The notes beneath the pieces were generated by a model, which was not told where the DNA came from, searched no databases, and worked only from the letters and a program-made list of their open reading frames with translations. The position numbers and the translations under genes are program-made. From the NCBI RefSeq assembly GCF_031326225.1, contig NZ_CP133720.1, positions 4,402,001-4,466,000 on the forward strand: a stretch of DNA of 64,000 nucleotides, read 5' to 3'. Shown here piece by piece: positions 17,763-26,315 of the stretch. The first letter of the stretch is position 1, and every line of letters begins with the position of its first letter. Source of the stretch: Undibacterium cyanobacteriorum (GTDB lineage Bacteria; Pseudomonadota; Gammaproteobacteria; Burkholderiales; Burkholderiaceae_D).

Positions 17763-18731
17763 TCACTGTACCGCTTTCACACTAAAACCACGTTGCCGCA
17801 GAATCTCCAAGATCGAGGCTTCGCCAGCGAAATGGCCCGCCCCTAACACGACAAAAAGCTTCTTCTCTTCGCGCATCATTTTCATGATTTTGTCGACCAT
17901 AATAGGATTGCGCTCGTCCATGAGTACTCTCATCAGCTTCTGCGAGCCTGCATCCCGTTGACCCGCCTCGCGCATAATCTTACTGAGGCTTTCTAAGTCA
18001 CCACTCTTCCACGCTGCCACCATACGCGCCAATTCCGCTTGCACTTCACCTTTACGGAAAGTCTCTAGCGTCGACGCTAACATCGCATCACCCTCCGCAT
18101 CACTGAGTGCCGCTAGCACATCGGTTTGAAAACTCACACCTTCGAGCTCAATCAAATTCTTCTTATCTTTACGCGCCTGCTGAATAAAATGTAAGTCGAG
18201 TCCCTGATTCTGTTCGTATCCTAACTGTTGAGCCACGCTAATGGTCAAGCCCATCGCCACCATAACCGGGGTATAGCGCTGAAACTGAGCACTGGCCGCC
18301 CCCGTCATCTGCGCCAAAGTTTGCCAGGTGGACGGGTTCAAGTGGTTTTCTAATTTATCGGGTGGGGTGTAGCTCAATTTTTCGACGACTTCGCTACTAT
18401 TCTCAGTGTTCGAAACATCAGCCTCTACTACCACTGTATCGGCGGCTTTATAAGCTTTCCGCACCACTAATGGAAGCGGATAAAAGTCGGCTTTTGCGAC
18501 ATGAATCGTTGCAAATAAATACGCTTTAACTGGTTTCTTTGACGGTGTTTGATCAGCCAACGCAGGTGCTTGAATTTCAAACAGAATCGGTTTTTGAGCG
18601 ATCTTGCTGGTTTTGGATGGAGCGCCAGCTTGAGCGTTTTCTGCATGCACCAAGTTTGACGACAACAACAATGCTGACAAGATCCATGCCGACAGGGAAA
18701 CCATACCTTTACTCATATAAGATGCCTTCAT
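17763..18731 (-). CDS. TraB/GumN family protein
   Basis: A 322-residue protein with a signal peptide (hydrophobic WILSALLLSSNLVHA, cut near 30). It shows the TraB/GumN fold signature (PF01963): YLFATIHVAKADFYPLP near the start, a middle QQLGYEQNQGLDLHF, EGVSFQTDVLAALSD, and a closing FVVLGAGHFAGEASILEILRQRGFSV. The conserved His residues in ATIH and GAGH are shared with metal-dependent peptidase-like members such as TIKI; bacterial members have no settled function. The ATG start has GGGAG six bases upstream. The promoter probably lies in 18740-18810, where TATAGT is found on the minus strand (plus 18791-18796). Confidence 0.88.
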   Translation of the reverse strand: MKASYMSKGMVSLSAWILSALLLSSNLVHAENAQAGAPSKTSKIAQKPILFEIQAPALADQTPSKKPVKAYLFATIHVAKADFYPLPLVVRKAYKAADTVVVEADVSNTENSSEVVEKLSYTPPDKLENHLNPSTWQTLAQMTGAASAQFQRYTPVMVAMGLTISVAQQLGYEQNQGLDLHFIQQARKDKKNLIELEGVSFQTDVLAALSDAEGDAMLASTLETFRKGEVQAELARMVAAWKSGDLESLSKIMREAGQRDAGSQKLMRVLMDERNPIMVDKIMKMMREEKKLFVVLGAGHFAGEASILEILRQRGFSVKAVQ

Positions 18732-19039
18732 TTGTACTCCCGTGTTGGATATGCGTAGTTCAAGCAGATCGAAAAATCGTGATGGTCGCGACTATACCGC
18801 AAAGCACGCTAGGCATGGCAGCGGAAGAGTCGATCGATTTACTAACGCCACAAATCAACAGATGAACGGCAAAAGCAAATTAGCTAGGCGAACGAATAAG
18901 AAAAAACACTATGACGACTTGCGCAAGACAGCCATTGAAGCCAAGCCCTTCGCATGGCCCTAACACTGTGATCCCTAACGACAAACATTCTCCCTTTCCA
19001 CAGGGAAAATCCGATGAACTATTTTTCAGGAAAGTGGAC
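18732..19039. other. Upstream region of the TraB/GumN gene; two doubtful tiny frames
   Basis: Two overlapping plus-strand frames, 18782-18865 (27 codons) and 18862-18963 (33 codons, Lys-rich), meet in ATGA. Neither has a ribosome site and the first overlaps the probable TraB promoter, so I do not call them as genes. Confidence 0.4.
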
Positions 19040-19156
19040 TAAGAGCTGCAGCGACGCGAGCTCTCATCACCGCAGGAATGGAATACAACAAAGCGTGGTG
19101 ATGCTGCTATGCAGTGCAGGATTTTTAGCACAAAAGGCGCTTTGAGCGCTTTTTTC
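19040..19156 (+). ncRNA. Candidate structured RNA ending in an intrinsic terminator
   Basis: Four hairpins follow one another: GAGCT (19043-19047) with AGCTC (19059-19063); CATCACC (19065-19071) with GGTGATG (19097-19103); CTGC-TAT-GCAG (19104-19114); and a terminator, AAAAGGCGCT then TTG then AGCGCTTTTT (19132-19154). No protein gene on this strand ends here. It is either a small RNA or a leader with attenuator for the permease gene 130 bases downstream. I cannot match it to a named RNA family, and its 5' end is unknown. Confidence 0.4.
19132..19156 (+). terminator. Intrinsic terminator of the candidate RNA
   Basis: The core stem GCGCT/AGCGC has a three-base loop and is extended by a G-T pair and four A-T pairs. 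A run of six T follows. No annotated plus-strand gene precedes it. Confidence 0.65.
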
Positions 19157-19285
19157 ACTTTACTGTTTAGCTATAAATCGCGTATGTTACGCTGTTTGTC
19201 AAAACAGATCCCCTTGGTCGCAGTCGCAACACTTGCCAAGAGGGAATAAGAAATCCCAAATTTGTATTTGCCTTAAGGAAACACT
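19157..19285 (+). promoter_or_regulatory. Immediate upstream region of the APC permease gene
   Basis: CCCCTTGG (from 19211) can pair with CCAAGAGGG (to 19245) to form a leader hairpin. AAGGAAAC just before the ATG at 19286 is the ribosome site. A promoter may lie around TTTACT...TATAAAT at 19160-19178, but spacing is not ideal. Confidence 0.4.
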
Positions 19286-20827
19286 ATGCTTTTTGATCGC
19301 GTTAAATCACTAGACGACATCTTGGCAACCGCCGAGAAAAAGTCTCTGCATCGCTCTTTGGGTGCGCTCCAACTGACGATGTTAGGTATCGGTGCAATTA
19401 TCGGTACTGGTATTTTCGTCTTGACAGCGGCAGCGGCACAAAAGGCCGGCCCTGGCATGATGTACTCTTTCGTGATTGCAGGTTTCGTTTGCGCGGTTGC
19501 AGCACTGTGCTACTCCGAACTCGTTGCAATGGCTCCTGTTTCTGGTTCTGCTTACACTTATACCTACGCGGTCATGGGTGAGCTTTTAGCTTGGACAGTG
19601 GGCTGGGCCTTGGTTCTAGAATACGCAGTGGCCGCTTCGGCAGTGTGCGTGGGCTGGTCCGGCTATGTCATGGGCCTAGTTCAGAAAGCGACAGGCTTTG
19701 CACTACCTGAACTATTAAGCCGCGGCCCATCTTGGTCCATGAACGGTTTCATGCCAACGGTCGATTTCACACATGGCATCGTTAACGTACCAGCCATCGT
19801 CGTGGCTTTGGTCATCACTTTATTGTTAGTCAAAGGTACTAGCGAAAGTGCAAAAGTGAATGCAGTGTTGGTGGCGGTTAAAGTCACGGCATTGTCCGCG
19901 TTCATCGTCATCACTTTGCCTTTGATCAATGGCGAAAACTTCACACCAATGTTGCCAAATGGCTGGCTCGGCACCCAAGGTAGTGGTGTTGGCGTGGTTG
20001 GTGCAGCAGCGTCTATCTTCTTTGCTTACGTTGGTTTTGACGCCGTATCTACTGCAGCGGAAGAAACCAAAGATCCACAACGCAATGTGCCAATTGGCTT
20101 GATTGGTTCTTTGGGTATTTGTACTGTGTTCTACATGTTGGTGGCTGCTGGTGTTGTTGGCTCCGTTGGCGCACAACCAATCACTTCCGCTGCTGGCGCT
20201 GTCTTGTCCCCTGATTCCGCTGAATTCGTCGCACGTTGTGCTGAATTGACAGCGCAAGGTAATGCACCTATCGTTTGTTCCCACGAAGCGTTGGCTGAAG
20301 TTTTGAGCAAACTACACTACGAACAAGTTTCCAAATTGGTCGGATTGGCTGCAAGTATTGCTTTGCCAAGCGTCATCTTGATGATGATCTACGGTCAAAC
20401 ACGTATTTTCTTCGTGATGGCTCGTGACGGTCTATTGCCAGAAAAATTGGCTGACATTCATCCAGAGTGGAAAACACCATGGTTGATGACAATTGTAACG
20501 GGTATTTTCGTAGCGATTGCCGCTGCATTCTTCCCAGTTGGTCAATTGGCTGATATTTCAAACTCGGGCACTTTGTTCGCGTTCTTCATGGTTTCCATCG
20601 CGGTCTTGGTATTACGTAAAACTGATCCTAACCGTCATCGTCCATTCAAAACACCAATGGTCTGGGTGGTGGCACCGATCGCCGCGGCTGGTACTCTGTT
20701 CTTGTTCTTCAGTTTGCCAACCGTCGCTCAGTTAGTGTTGCCAATCTGGGGCAGTATCGGTTTGGTGATTTACTTCTTGTACAGCCGTAAGCATTCCCAC
20801 GTTGGAAAAGCTCTGGCAGGTAAGTGA
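19286..20827 (+). CDS. APC superfamily amino acid permease
   Basis: A 513-residue inner-membrane transporter with about 12-14 membrane segments. The first segment carries the APC signature GIGAIIGTGIFVLTAAAAQKAGPG; a second, SYSEL-like motif is ALCYSELVAMAPVSGSAYTYTYAVMGE. The length and wording resemble the cationic amino acid transporter-like group (YhdG/CAT family). It would import an amino acid by proton coupling, with the substrate uncertain. The ATG has AAGGAAAC upstream. Codon use here favours TTG for Leu and differs slightly from neighbours, which may reflect high expression rather than transfer. A terminator follows at 20861. Confidence 0.93.
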   Translation: MLFDRVKSLDDILATAEKKSLHRSLGALQLTMLGIGAIIGTGIFVLTAAAAQKAGPGMMYSFVIAGFVCAVAALCYSELVAMAPVSGSAYTYTYAVMGELLAWTVGWALVLEYAVAASAVCVGWSGYVMGLVQKATGFALPELLSRGPSWSMNGFMPTVDFTHGIVNVPAIVVALVITLLLVKGTSESAKVNAVLVAVKVTALSAFIVITLPLINGENFTPMLPNGWLGTQGSGVGVVGAAASIFFAYVGFDAVSTAAEETKDPQRNVPIGLIGSLGICTVFYMLVAAGVVGSVGAQPITSAAGAVLSPDSAEFVARCAELTAQGNAPIVCSHEALAEVLSKLHYEQVSKLVGLAASIALPSVILMMIYGQTRIFFVMARDGLLPEKLADIHPEWKTPWLMTIVTGIFVAIAAAFFPVGQLADISNSGTLFAFFMVSIAVLVLRKTDPNRHRPFKTPMVWVVAPIAAAGTLFLFFSLPTVAQLVLPIWGSIGLVIYFLYSRKHSHVGKALAGK

Positions 20828-20860
20828 TTGTGATCGAAGGGGCTTCGCTCCTTCAGCAAC

Positions 20861-20895
20861 AAAAAAGCGACTCCGTAAAACGAGTCGCTTTTTTT
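20861..20895. terminator. Bidirectional intrinsic terminator
   Basis: A perfect 13-bp stem, AAAAAAGCGACTC at 20861-20873 and its complement at 20882-20894, has an eight-base loop and T-runs in both directions. It lies between the permease gene and the converging GNAT gene. Confidence 0.93.
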
Positions 20896-20915
20896 ATGCC
20901 TAGTAATTTTTCAAT

Positions 20916-21440
20916 CTATGTTTTATGTACTTCGAAGTGCACAGTATCAAACCATTCTCCATGCAGTTCGAAACTACGCTTCGAGTGGCCATACTGCACA
21001 AAGCCATTGGCTAACATGACTTTAATCGAAGCGAGATTTTCTGGTCTTGCGCAGGCTTCAACTCTCAACAATTGATGGACTTCGAAGGCCTTGCGTAAGG
21101 CCAGTTGCACCGCTTGTTTGGCAAAGCCACGACCATTGTAGACCTCACCTATGCGGTACCCCAGCGCGGCTGAATGAAAATGCTGCCGCCGTACTTGCGT
21201 CAAATTCACACGCCCGACCAAGTCTTCACCATACCAAATCAAATATTGATAGGCCAAATCTTGCCGTGCCTGATGTAAGGCGGCTTGGATCGCACTTGCG
21301 ACACCAGCCTCGGAATAGAATTCCGGCGGCCGTGCGTTAATTCGTTGTTCGAAAAAAGTACGATTTGCCAGTTCAAACTCCAACAGCTCGGGGGCATTAG
21401 CGAGGCTGACTACGCTCAGCCTTAAATGAGAATCAGACAT
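20916..21440 (-). CDS. GNAT family N-acetyltransferase (RimJ/RimL type)
   Basis: A 174-residue acetyltransferase. The acetyl-CoA-binding region reads LGYRIGEVYNGRGFAKQAVQLALRKAFE (about 92-120), containing the Q/RxxGxG/A-like loop NGRGFA. The following RVEACARPENLASIKVMLANGFVQYG is the usual C-terminal half of the RimJ/L subgroup. It transfers an acetyl group to an amine on a small molecule or protein N-terminus; the target is unknown. Its start overlaps the end of the EthD-like gene by eight bases, so the two are translationally coupled, probably within an operon starting at the sensor kinase. Confidence 0.88.
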   Translation of the reverse strand: MSDSHLRLSVVSLANAPELLEFELANRTFFEQRINARPPEFYSEAGVASAIQAALHQARQDLAYQYLIWYGEDLVGRVNLTQVRRQHFHSAALGYRIGEVYNGRGFAKQAVQLALRKAFEVHQLLRVEACARPENLASIKVMLANGFVQYGHSKRSFELHGEWFDTVHFEVHKT

Positions 21441-21750
21441 GAGACGTCACTTTACTAAGGCGAATTTCCGGCGTGAGATTAGTGTAACTGGGTACATCGG
21501 CCATCAATACTGCGCCCGCCTTCGCCAATGCCTGTTGGGCCGCATCAAGGCTGTCAAAATAAGCATTGGTCGTCGCAATCACTTCACCCACCAGCGGCCC
21601 CTTCGGGCTCAAAAATTGATCGCTCTCTAAACGTAATAAACCAAGCTCAGACAAAGCCTCGCGGGTAATGCGGGCATGCTCGCTATTGAAATAGGCATGA
21701 TCAAAATGCGCTCCATCGACCCATCGATAAAACCCCGTCACTCGTATCAT
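21433..21750 (-). CDS. EthD-like dimeric alpha/beta-barrel protein
   Basis: A 105-residue protein of ferredoxin-like fold. The start IRVTGFYRWVDGAHFDHAYFNSEHARITREAL and later VGEVIATTNAYFDSLDAAQQALA fit the EthD domain pattern (a beta strand, FDxxYF..EH helix, then a second repeat). EthD proteins are small dimers linked to hydrocarbon degradation gene sets, with no settled activity. The gene lies 39 bases downstream of the response regulator gene and overlaps the GNAT gene by eight bases. Family call moderately confident. Confidence 0.75.
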   Translation of the reverse strand: MIRVTGFYRWVDGAHFDHAYFNSEHARITREALSELGLLRLESDQFLSPKGPLVGEVIATTNAYFDSLDAAQQALAKAGAVLMADVPSYTNLTPEIRLSKVTSHV

Positions 21751-21789
21751 TGTTCTCTCCTCTTGCCAATGTCGATCAAAACACGAGCG

Positions 21790-22395
21790 CTATAACCAAC
21801 CTTCGTCACGCGCCATGCGATAGGCTTCCACACGATTTTTCGCATTCAGTTTGCTGATCGCTTCCGACAAATAATTGCGCACCGTCCCTTCAGAGAGATG
21901 CATGACTTTGGCGATCTCTCCACTCGTTGAACCAGTGCCCGCCAAACGCAAAACTTGACGTTCGCGTTCACTCAAAGGATCTTGCGGCCCCCCCCAACTT
22001 TCCATTGCTAATTCGGGTGCAATCGCTTTGCCACCAGCATGCACCGTGCGAATCGCTTTCGCCAAGTCCTCAGCTGGAGCATCTTTCAACATATAACCGC
22101 GCACACCATTCGACATCGCACGTTTGAGATATCCAGCCCGCGCAAACGTAGTCAGCACGATGACCTTGCTGGGCAATTTACGTTCGGCGATTTCAGCCGC
22201 AAGTTCTAAACCTGTCATCAAGGGCATTTCAATATCCGTGATCACGACATCAGGGCGAAGTTGTTCGCACATGGTCAATGCCTCTTTGCCGTTCCTCGCT
22301 TGCCCCACTACTTCGATATCGCCTTCCAGCTTTAGCAAGGCCGCCAAAGCCCCTGCTACCATCACTTGGTCTTCCGCCAACATAATCTTAATCAT
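21790..22395 (-). CDS. NarL/DesR-type response regulator
   Basis: A 201-residue two-domain regulator. The receiver domain (1-120) has acidic E8/D9, phosphorylatable Asp54 in VITDIEMP, Thr in VLTTFAR and Lys in MLKDAP. The LuxR-type helix-turn-helix (about 137-201) reads LSERERQVLRLAGTGSTSGEIAKVMHLSEGTVRNYLSEAISKL. The DNA target is unknown. It lies nine bases after the sensor kinase gene. The short linker is encoded by a run of eight G (21988-21995 on the plus strand as C), a potential slippage site. Confidence 0.95.
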   Translation of the reverse strand: MIKIMLAEDQVMVAGALAALLKLEGDIEVVGQARNGKEALTMCEQLRPDVVITDIEMPLMTGLELAAEIAERKLPSKVIVLTTFARAGYLKRAMSNGVRGYMLKDAPAEDLAKAIRTVHAGGKAIAPELAMESWGGPQDPLSERERQVLRLAGTGSTSGEIAKVMHLSEGTVRNYLSEAISKLNAKNRVEAYRMARDEGWL

Positions 22396-22404
22396 GCTTT
22401 TCTC

Positions 22405-23523
22405 CTAGCCCGCAGTCTGCAAAGGCACATTGAATCGTATGGTGAGGCCTTGTTTGCATTCGAGCTGCAGATCCCCATCCAGAGCGCGCACCCGTTCACT
22501 CATGCCCAGTAAGCCATTGCCACGCTTAATCGCATCTTCGCCTTTGCTCGACAGGCTACCGTCATCTGCAATCGTCACGTACAGACGGTTTTGTTTTTGC
22601 TCCACCTGAAACCGGCAGAGTTTCGCATCCGAGTGACGAATGATATTGGTGACTGCCTCACGCAGAGCGAGGGCCACGATATTTTCCACGGCAGCAGGTA
22701 AATTCTCTGCTTCCACTTCCGTCTCAAAACGGACACCCGCCGCTTCTAAAGCATTTTCGGCACCACGAAGTTCATGCGCCAAACCTTTGTCACGATAGCC
22801 CAACACCGCTTGACGCACTTCAGCCAGCGCTTGTCGCGCAGTTTGTTCGATATCAGCAATTTCACGTTTACAGGCCTCGCCATCGCGATCATGCAATTTG
22901 CGCGCAAGCTCCGCTTTCAAAGTAATGACGGATAAGGTGTGTCCGAGTAGATCGTGTAAATCGCGCGCAATTCTTTCCCGTTCCGCCACCGACGCCAGAT
23001 GTTCAATCTCTTCTTGTTTGCGAAACAGTTTTGCGTTCGCACGCTGCAGCCGCTCACCGATGATGGCCCCCATCGCGCTCGGTATACTGAAGATCACAGC
23101 AGGAATCCAGAAATAAGTTTGCAACTGAAGAACATAACTCATGAAAGCGGTAAATCCTAATACCGCCACCAAGCTCATGATGGCATGGCGCTTTTCTCTG
23201 AAGCGCGATGACATGGTTGCCGCAAAAATGACGAAGCTGGATCCGCCAAAATTATACGGGGCCCATGCAATACCTATCATGGTGGTGATGGCGATGCACA
23301 CGGCAACGCGCCAACCATTGGTCCAAAAACTGTAGATGTAGATGGGGATAAAAAACAAAATACTGGCGGCGGCTAAAGCAACTTCGACGGTCGTCGGCGG
23401 AATATAGAAATAGCGCCAACCGAAAATGCCAAACGACAACAGCCAAAAGAAAGGCGCACGTCCATATTGTGGTGGTAGCCAAGGTGAAGACCACCAATGA
23501 CGTAATGTGTTCATGACTTGCAT
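22405..23523 (-). CDS. DesK-type sensor histidine kinase
   Basis: A 372-residue membrane kinase. Four to five membrane segments occupy residues about 25-155, with almost no periplasmic loop, suggesting that it senses the membrane or an internal signal. The HisKA_3 dimer domain contains phosphorylatable His190 in ERERIARDLHDLLGHTLSVI. The HATPase domain follows, with N-box ALREAVTNIIRHSDA and G-box DDGS and KRGNGLLGMSERV. It pairs with the response regulator encoded next. The start ATG at 23523 has AAGGAAAT upstream. B. subtilis DesK, of the same architecture, senses membrane fluidity; transfer of that role is only analogy. Confidence 0.94.
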   Translation of the reverse strand: MQVMNTLRHWWSSPWLPPQYGRAPFFWLLSFGIFGWRYFYIPPTTVEVALAAASILFFIPIYIYSFWTNGWRVAVCIAITTMIGIAWAPYNFGGSSFVIFAATMSSRFREKRHAIMSLVAVLGFTAFMSYVLQLQTYFWIPAVIFSIPSAMGAIIGERLQRANAKLFRKQEEIEHLASVAERERIARDLHDLLGHTLSVITLKAELARKLHDRDGEACKREIADIEQTARQALAEVRQAVLGYRDKGLAHELRGAENALEAAGVRFETEVEAENLPAAVENIVALALREAVTNIIRHSDAKLCRFQVEQKQNRLYVTIADDGSLSSKGEDAIKRGNGLLGMSERVRALDGDLQLECKQGLTIRFNVPLQTAG

Positions 23524-23576
23524 GCTATTTCCTTCTTCGTGCCAGAAAACTGTGGCGCGCCATCATTAAGCGATAA

Positions 23577-23602
23577 GGCGAACCACCAGCAAGCGGTTCG
23601 CC
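23577..23602 (-). terminator. Probable terminator between amidohydrolase and sensor kinase genes
   Basis: An 8-bp perfect stem, GGCGAACC (23577-23584) and GGTTCGCC (23595-23602), has a ten-base loop. On the minus strand it is followed by TTATCGCTT, a weak U-tract. Confidence 0.45.
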
Positions 23603-23624
23603 GAACATTGTACTCGAAGCCGTC

Positions 23625-25427
23625 TTATTCTTTCACTAAGCGCACATCAGCGAGATCAAAGTTGTACTGGCCCGGTGTGGGTCCGGCATTGAAGCTCAAC
23701 ATCGTAATCATGCTGGTGTCGAGACCTTTAAAGCGGCTCAAAGGCAAACTAATTTCAGTCCATTCTTTATCAGCGGTGACAGTCGCTGTGACTGGAATAA
23801 AGCTGCCTTGCATGGTGAAGCCTACGGTATAGGTTTTGCCATCGCCGCGGATCTTAAACTTGAGCGTATTCGCCGCACTCAAATCCGCCGCCTGCATCGG
23901 TTGTGTCGATGGGAAGAAAGCAATCCCAGCCCATGGGAACGCAAAGCCTGGGTTGACTGTCGCTGCGACCTTGACCGCATTTTGCTGCAAGCCACTATCA
24001 GCAAACACCTTCAACTCAACGCTAGACTTACCACCCATCGGCGCATCGTTCGATGGCACCCAGCCAAAGCCAAACGGGCTCGCCAATTTTTCCGTCGAAA
24101 ACAAACTAATGCGACCATCGGCTGGCAATCTAACTGCATTGTTCTTCACCGCACGTTCTTGCGCTACTTGCGCCGCCTTTTGTTGACGCAAAGGCGAAGC
24201 TGCCTCACCATCCTTCCACACTTCGACGATCTTACGTGTCGCCGTAATGTCGACGCTAGGATCGCCTTCAACCATCACCAAATCCGCTTTCATACCCTGT
24301 GCGATACGGCCACGATCTTTCAAGTGGAAGGCTTGTGCTGGCACCGAGGTCGCAGCCGCCAGAGCTTCACTAGGGCTGAGGCCCGCTTCAACCAAGAGCG
24401 CCAACTCGTGATGCAAACTGATACCGTATTGGGTGCCGCGATTTCCCGCATCAGTCCCGGCTAAGACCGGGATCTTCGCAGCGTGCATGGCTGCGGTTAA
24501 TTTCTTCGGTGCAGTCAACCACGCTTGATTCTCTTGCTGACCATAGGGGTTCGTTAAAGGCAAGACTTGCGTCTTATTGAGCATGTTCGTGAGGCCAGCA
24601 TCATTCAAAATGTCTTCGGCTTTAACGCCTGCCATGCTCTCTAAGACACTGAAGGTCGGGATCACAAAACTGCCATGTTGCTTCGCCAGTGCAATCAATT
24701 CCTTGCTTTGCGCATCGCTGATCGCGCTGCCGACATACAAGTGCACCAAACCATCGGCGCCTGCCTTCAAAGCGACTTTTGCATCTTCAAAGGTACCGAT
24801 ATGCACCACCGCCATTTTCTTACGAACGTGCGCCGCCTTGACCAAAGCTTCGACGGTCGCGCTATCTAAGGAATTGAATTTGTATCCAGCACCGCCATGT
24901 TCGATCACAATTTTAATGAAATGCGAACCTTCGGCAATGCGTTTATCAACCCACGCTTGAGCTTGTTCTGGTTTAGTGAGAGTTTCGATTTCCATACCGT
25001 ATTCGGTACCATGACCACCTGGTGCGGTGGCCAATACACCAGCAGAAATCAGATCCGCATTGTGGGTATTGCTGCCGTTTGCCATACGCTTATTCATTTC
25101 TTGCATCAGCGGCACGGCAGTGAACATATCGATTTGCGTGGTCACGCCGTACAACAAGGGTAAATCTTGATCTTGATAAGCATGCACATGTGCATCAATC
25201 AAACCTGGCATCAAGGTGCGGCCTTTTCCATCGACCACTTTCATGTCAGCCTTAATTTGACCTTTGTAGTCGACATTCATAATCTTGCCTTGATCGATCA
25301 AGACGTTACGGGCCGCTAAGATTTTTTGTCCATCGAACACGCGGACTTGTTGAATAAGCGTAGAAGCATTTGCGTGGAAAGCAAAACCGAATGCTGCCAG
25401 TGTCAAACTGATTTGTGTGAGTTTCAT
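23625..25427 (-). CDS. Secreted amidohydrolase fused to a CIA30-like domain
   Basis: A 600-residue protein with a signal peptide (MKLTQISLTLAAFGFAFHANA, cut near 21). Residues about 25-400 are a metal-dependent amidohydrolase: HxH ligands His80/His82 in LIDAHVHA, a carboxylate region in VVHIGTFEDA, and Asp in LAGTDAGNRG. Residues about 440-600 form a CIA30-like beta-sandwich (galactose-binding fold), ending KFKIRGDGKTYTVGF and YNFDLADVRLVKE. The enzyme part hydrolyses amide or ester bonds, perhaps of dipeptides or cyclic imides as in related secreted prolidase-like enzymes. The start ATG at 25427 has GGAG upstream. The fusion is known in some proteobacteria but the sandwich domain's role is unknown. 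Confidence 0.9.
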   Translation of the reverse strand: MKLTQISLTLAAFGFAFHANASTLIQQVRVFDGQKILAARNVLIDQGKIMNVDYKGQIKADMKVVDGKGRTLMPGLIDAHVHAYQDQDLPLLYGVTTQIDMFTAVPLMQEMNKRMANGSNTHNADLISAGVLATAPGGHGTEYGMEIETLTKPEQAQAWVDKRIAEGSHFIKIVIEHGGAGYKFNSLDSATVEALVKAAHVRKKMAVVHIGTFEDAKVALKAGADGLVHLYVGSAISDAQSKELIALAKQHGSFVIPTFSVLESMAGVKAEDILNDAGLTNMLNKTQVLPLTNPYGQQENQAWLTAPKKLTAAMHAAKIPVLAGTDAGNRGTQYGISLHHELALLVEAGLSPSEALAAATSVPAQAFHLKDRGRIAQGMKADLVMVEGDPSVDITATRKIVEVWKDGEAASPLRQQKAAQVAQERAVKNNAVRLPADGRISLFSTEKLASPFGFGWVPSNDAPMGGKSSVELKVFADSGLQQNAVKVAATVNPGFAFPWAGIAFFPSTQPMQAADLSAANTLKFKIRGDGKTYTVGFTMQGSFIPVTATVTADKEWTEISLPLSRFKGLDTSMITMLSFNAGPTPGQYNFDLADVRLVKE

Positions 25428-25536
25428 AATGGTCTCCAAGAAAATGAATCACAATGGAGACAGTATGAATCGGGCGGGAAAAGAAAATTAGAGCAAATTG
25501 CCACCAGTTTCAGGTGACATTTGTCATATGACGACT

Positions 25537-26229
25537 TTATTCAAGATCGAGGCTATGGCGAACGCGTGCGCACATTTCACTCGGTGTTCGTGCGATCACG
25601 ATCTCGGGAATGAAAAACTTTTCAGTCAAGCGTTGGTAATCTTCAAAACCATACGAGACCACTAAAGGATGCATGCCCGCTGTCAGTGCCGATTGATAAT
25701 CTTTGTGTTCATCGCCGCAGGCAAAGCTGCGTGCAGGGTTAATCTGAAATTGTTCACGCGCCTGTTGAAAATACTTGGCTTTACTTTCGCGCATCGGCAC
25801 ATGGGCAAAGAGATCAAAGCTTCGTAGATCGATGCCGTGACGTGCAAACAACTGGGTCATCGTTTCTTGTGGATCCAAACTCACATTGCGTGTGACCAAA
25901 CCGACCCGAATGTTTTTGTGCGCTAGAACTTGCTGCAGCAGATCCACCATGCCGGGATAGAGGCTGGCCTGTTCACGGTACACTTCGGTCAAGGTCGTCA
26001 AAACTTTTTGGCGACTCTTTTTGCCGAGTTGCTTCTTGATATTAAGAGGGAACTCTTTCAAACCACCGACGTACTTGAACAATTTGCGCCGTTTTTGAAA
26101 GGCTTCCAGTTCGCCGATATCCATGCCATGTGCGGCGAAGGTCGTTTCGATCGCATTGAAGGCATCGATGATGGTGCCATCAGCGTCGAATAAAATGAGT
26201 TTGTCGCGGTTTGGAAATGCGTGTGCCAT
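25537..26229 (-). CDS. HAD family phosphatase
   Basis: A 230-residue haloacid dehalogenase-type hydrolase of the phosphoglycolate phosphatase-like group. Motif I is LFDADGTIID (nucleophile Asp and acid Asp two residues on), motif II is LVTRNVS, motif III Lys is in ESKAKYFQQA, and motif IV is ACGDEHKDYQSA. A helical cap lies between residues about 25 and 90, rich in Lys and Arg. Substrate unknown. The ATG at 26229 is chosen over an upstream TTG at 26238; neither has a strong ribosome site. It lies downstream of the DUF2339-DUF3999 pair on the same strand. Confidence 0.88.
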   Translation of the reverse strand: MAHAFPNRDKLILFDADGTIIDAFNAIETTFAAHGMDIGELEAFQKRRKLFKYVGGLKEFPLNIKKQLGKKSRQKVLTTLTEVYREQASLYPGMVDLLQQVLAHKNIRVGLVTRNVSLDPQETMTQLFARHGIDLRSFDLFAHVPMRESKAKYFQQAREQFQINPARSFACGDEHKDYQSALTAGMHPLVVSYGFEDYQRLTEKFFIPEIVIARTPSEMCARVRHSLDLE

Positions 26230-26315
26230 GAGACGCAAGACTAGCCTAGATCCATGACAGCTTCATGACACCAAATTCATATCCACACCATCACGCAAAA
26301 CGCGAACTTAGAAAA

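Noticed and set aside
18782..18963. Two overlapping small plus-strand frames (27 and 33 codons) meeting in ATGA
   Set aside because: No ribosome sites, no resemblance to known peptides, and the first overlaps the probable TraB/GumN promoter.
23808..24464. 218-codon plus-strand frame opposite the amidohydrolase
   Set aside because: Shadow frame; the minus-strand protein has signal peptide, motifs and ribosome site.
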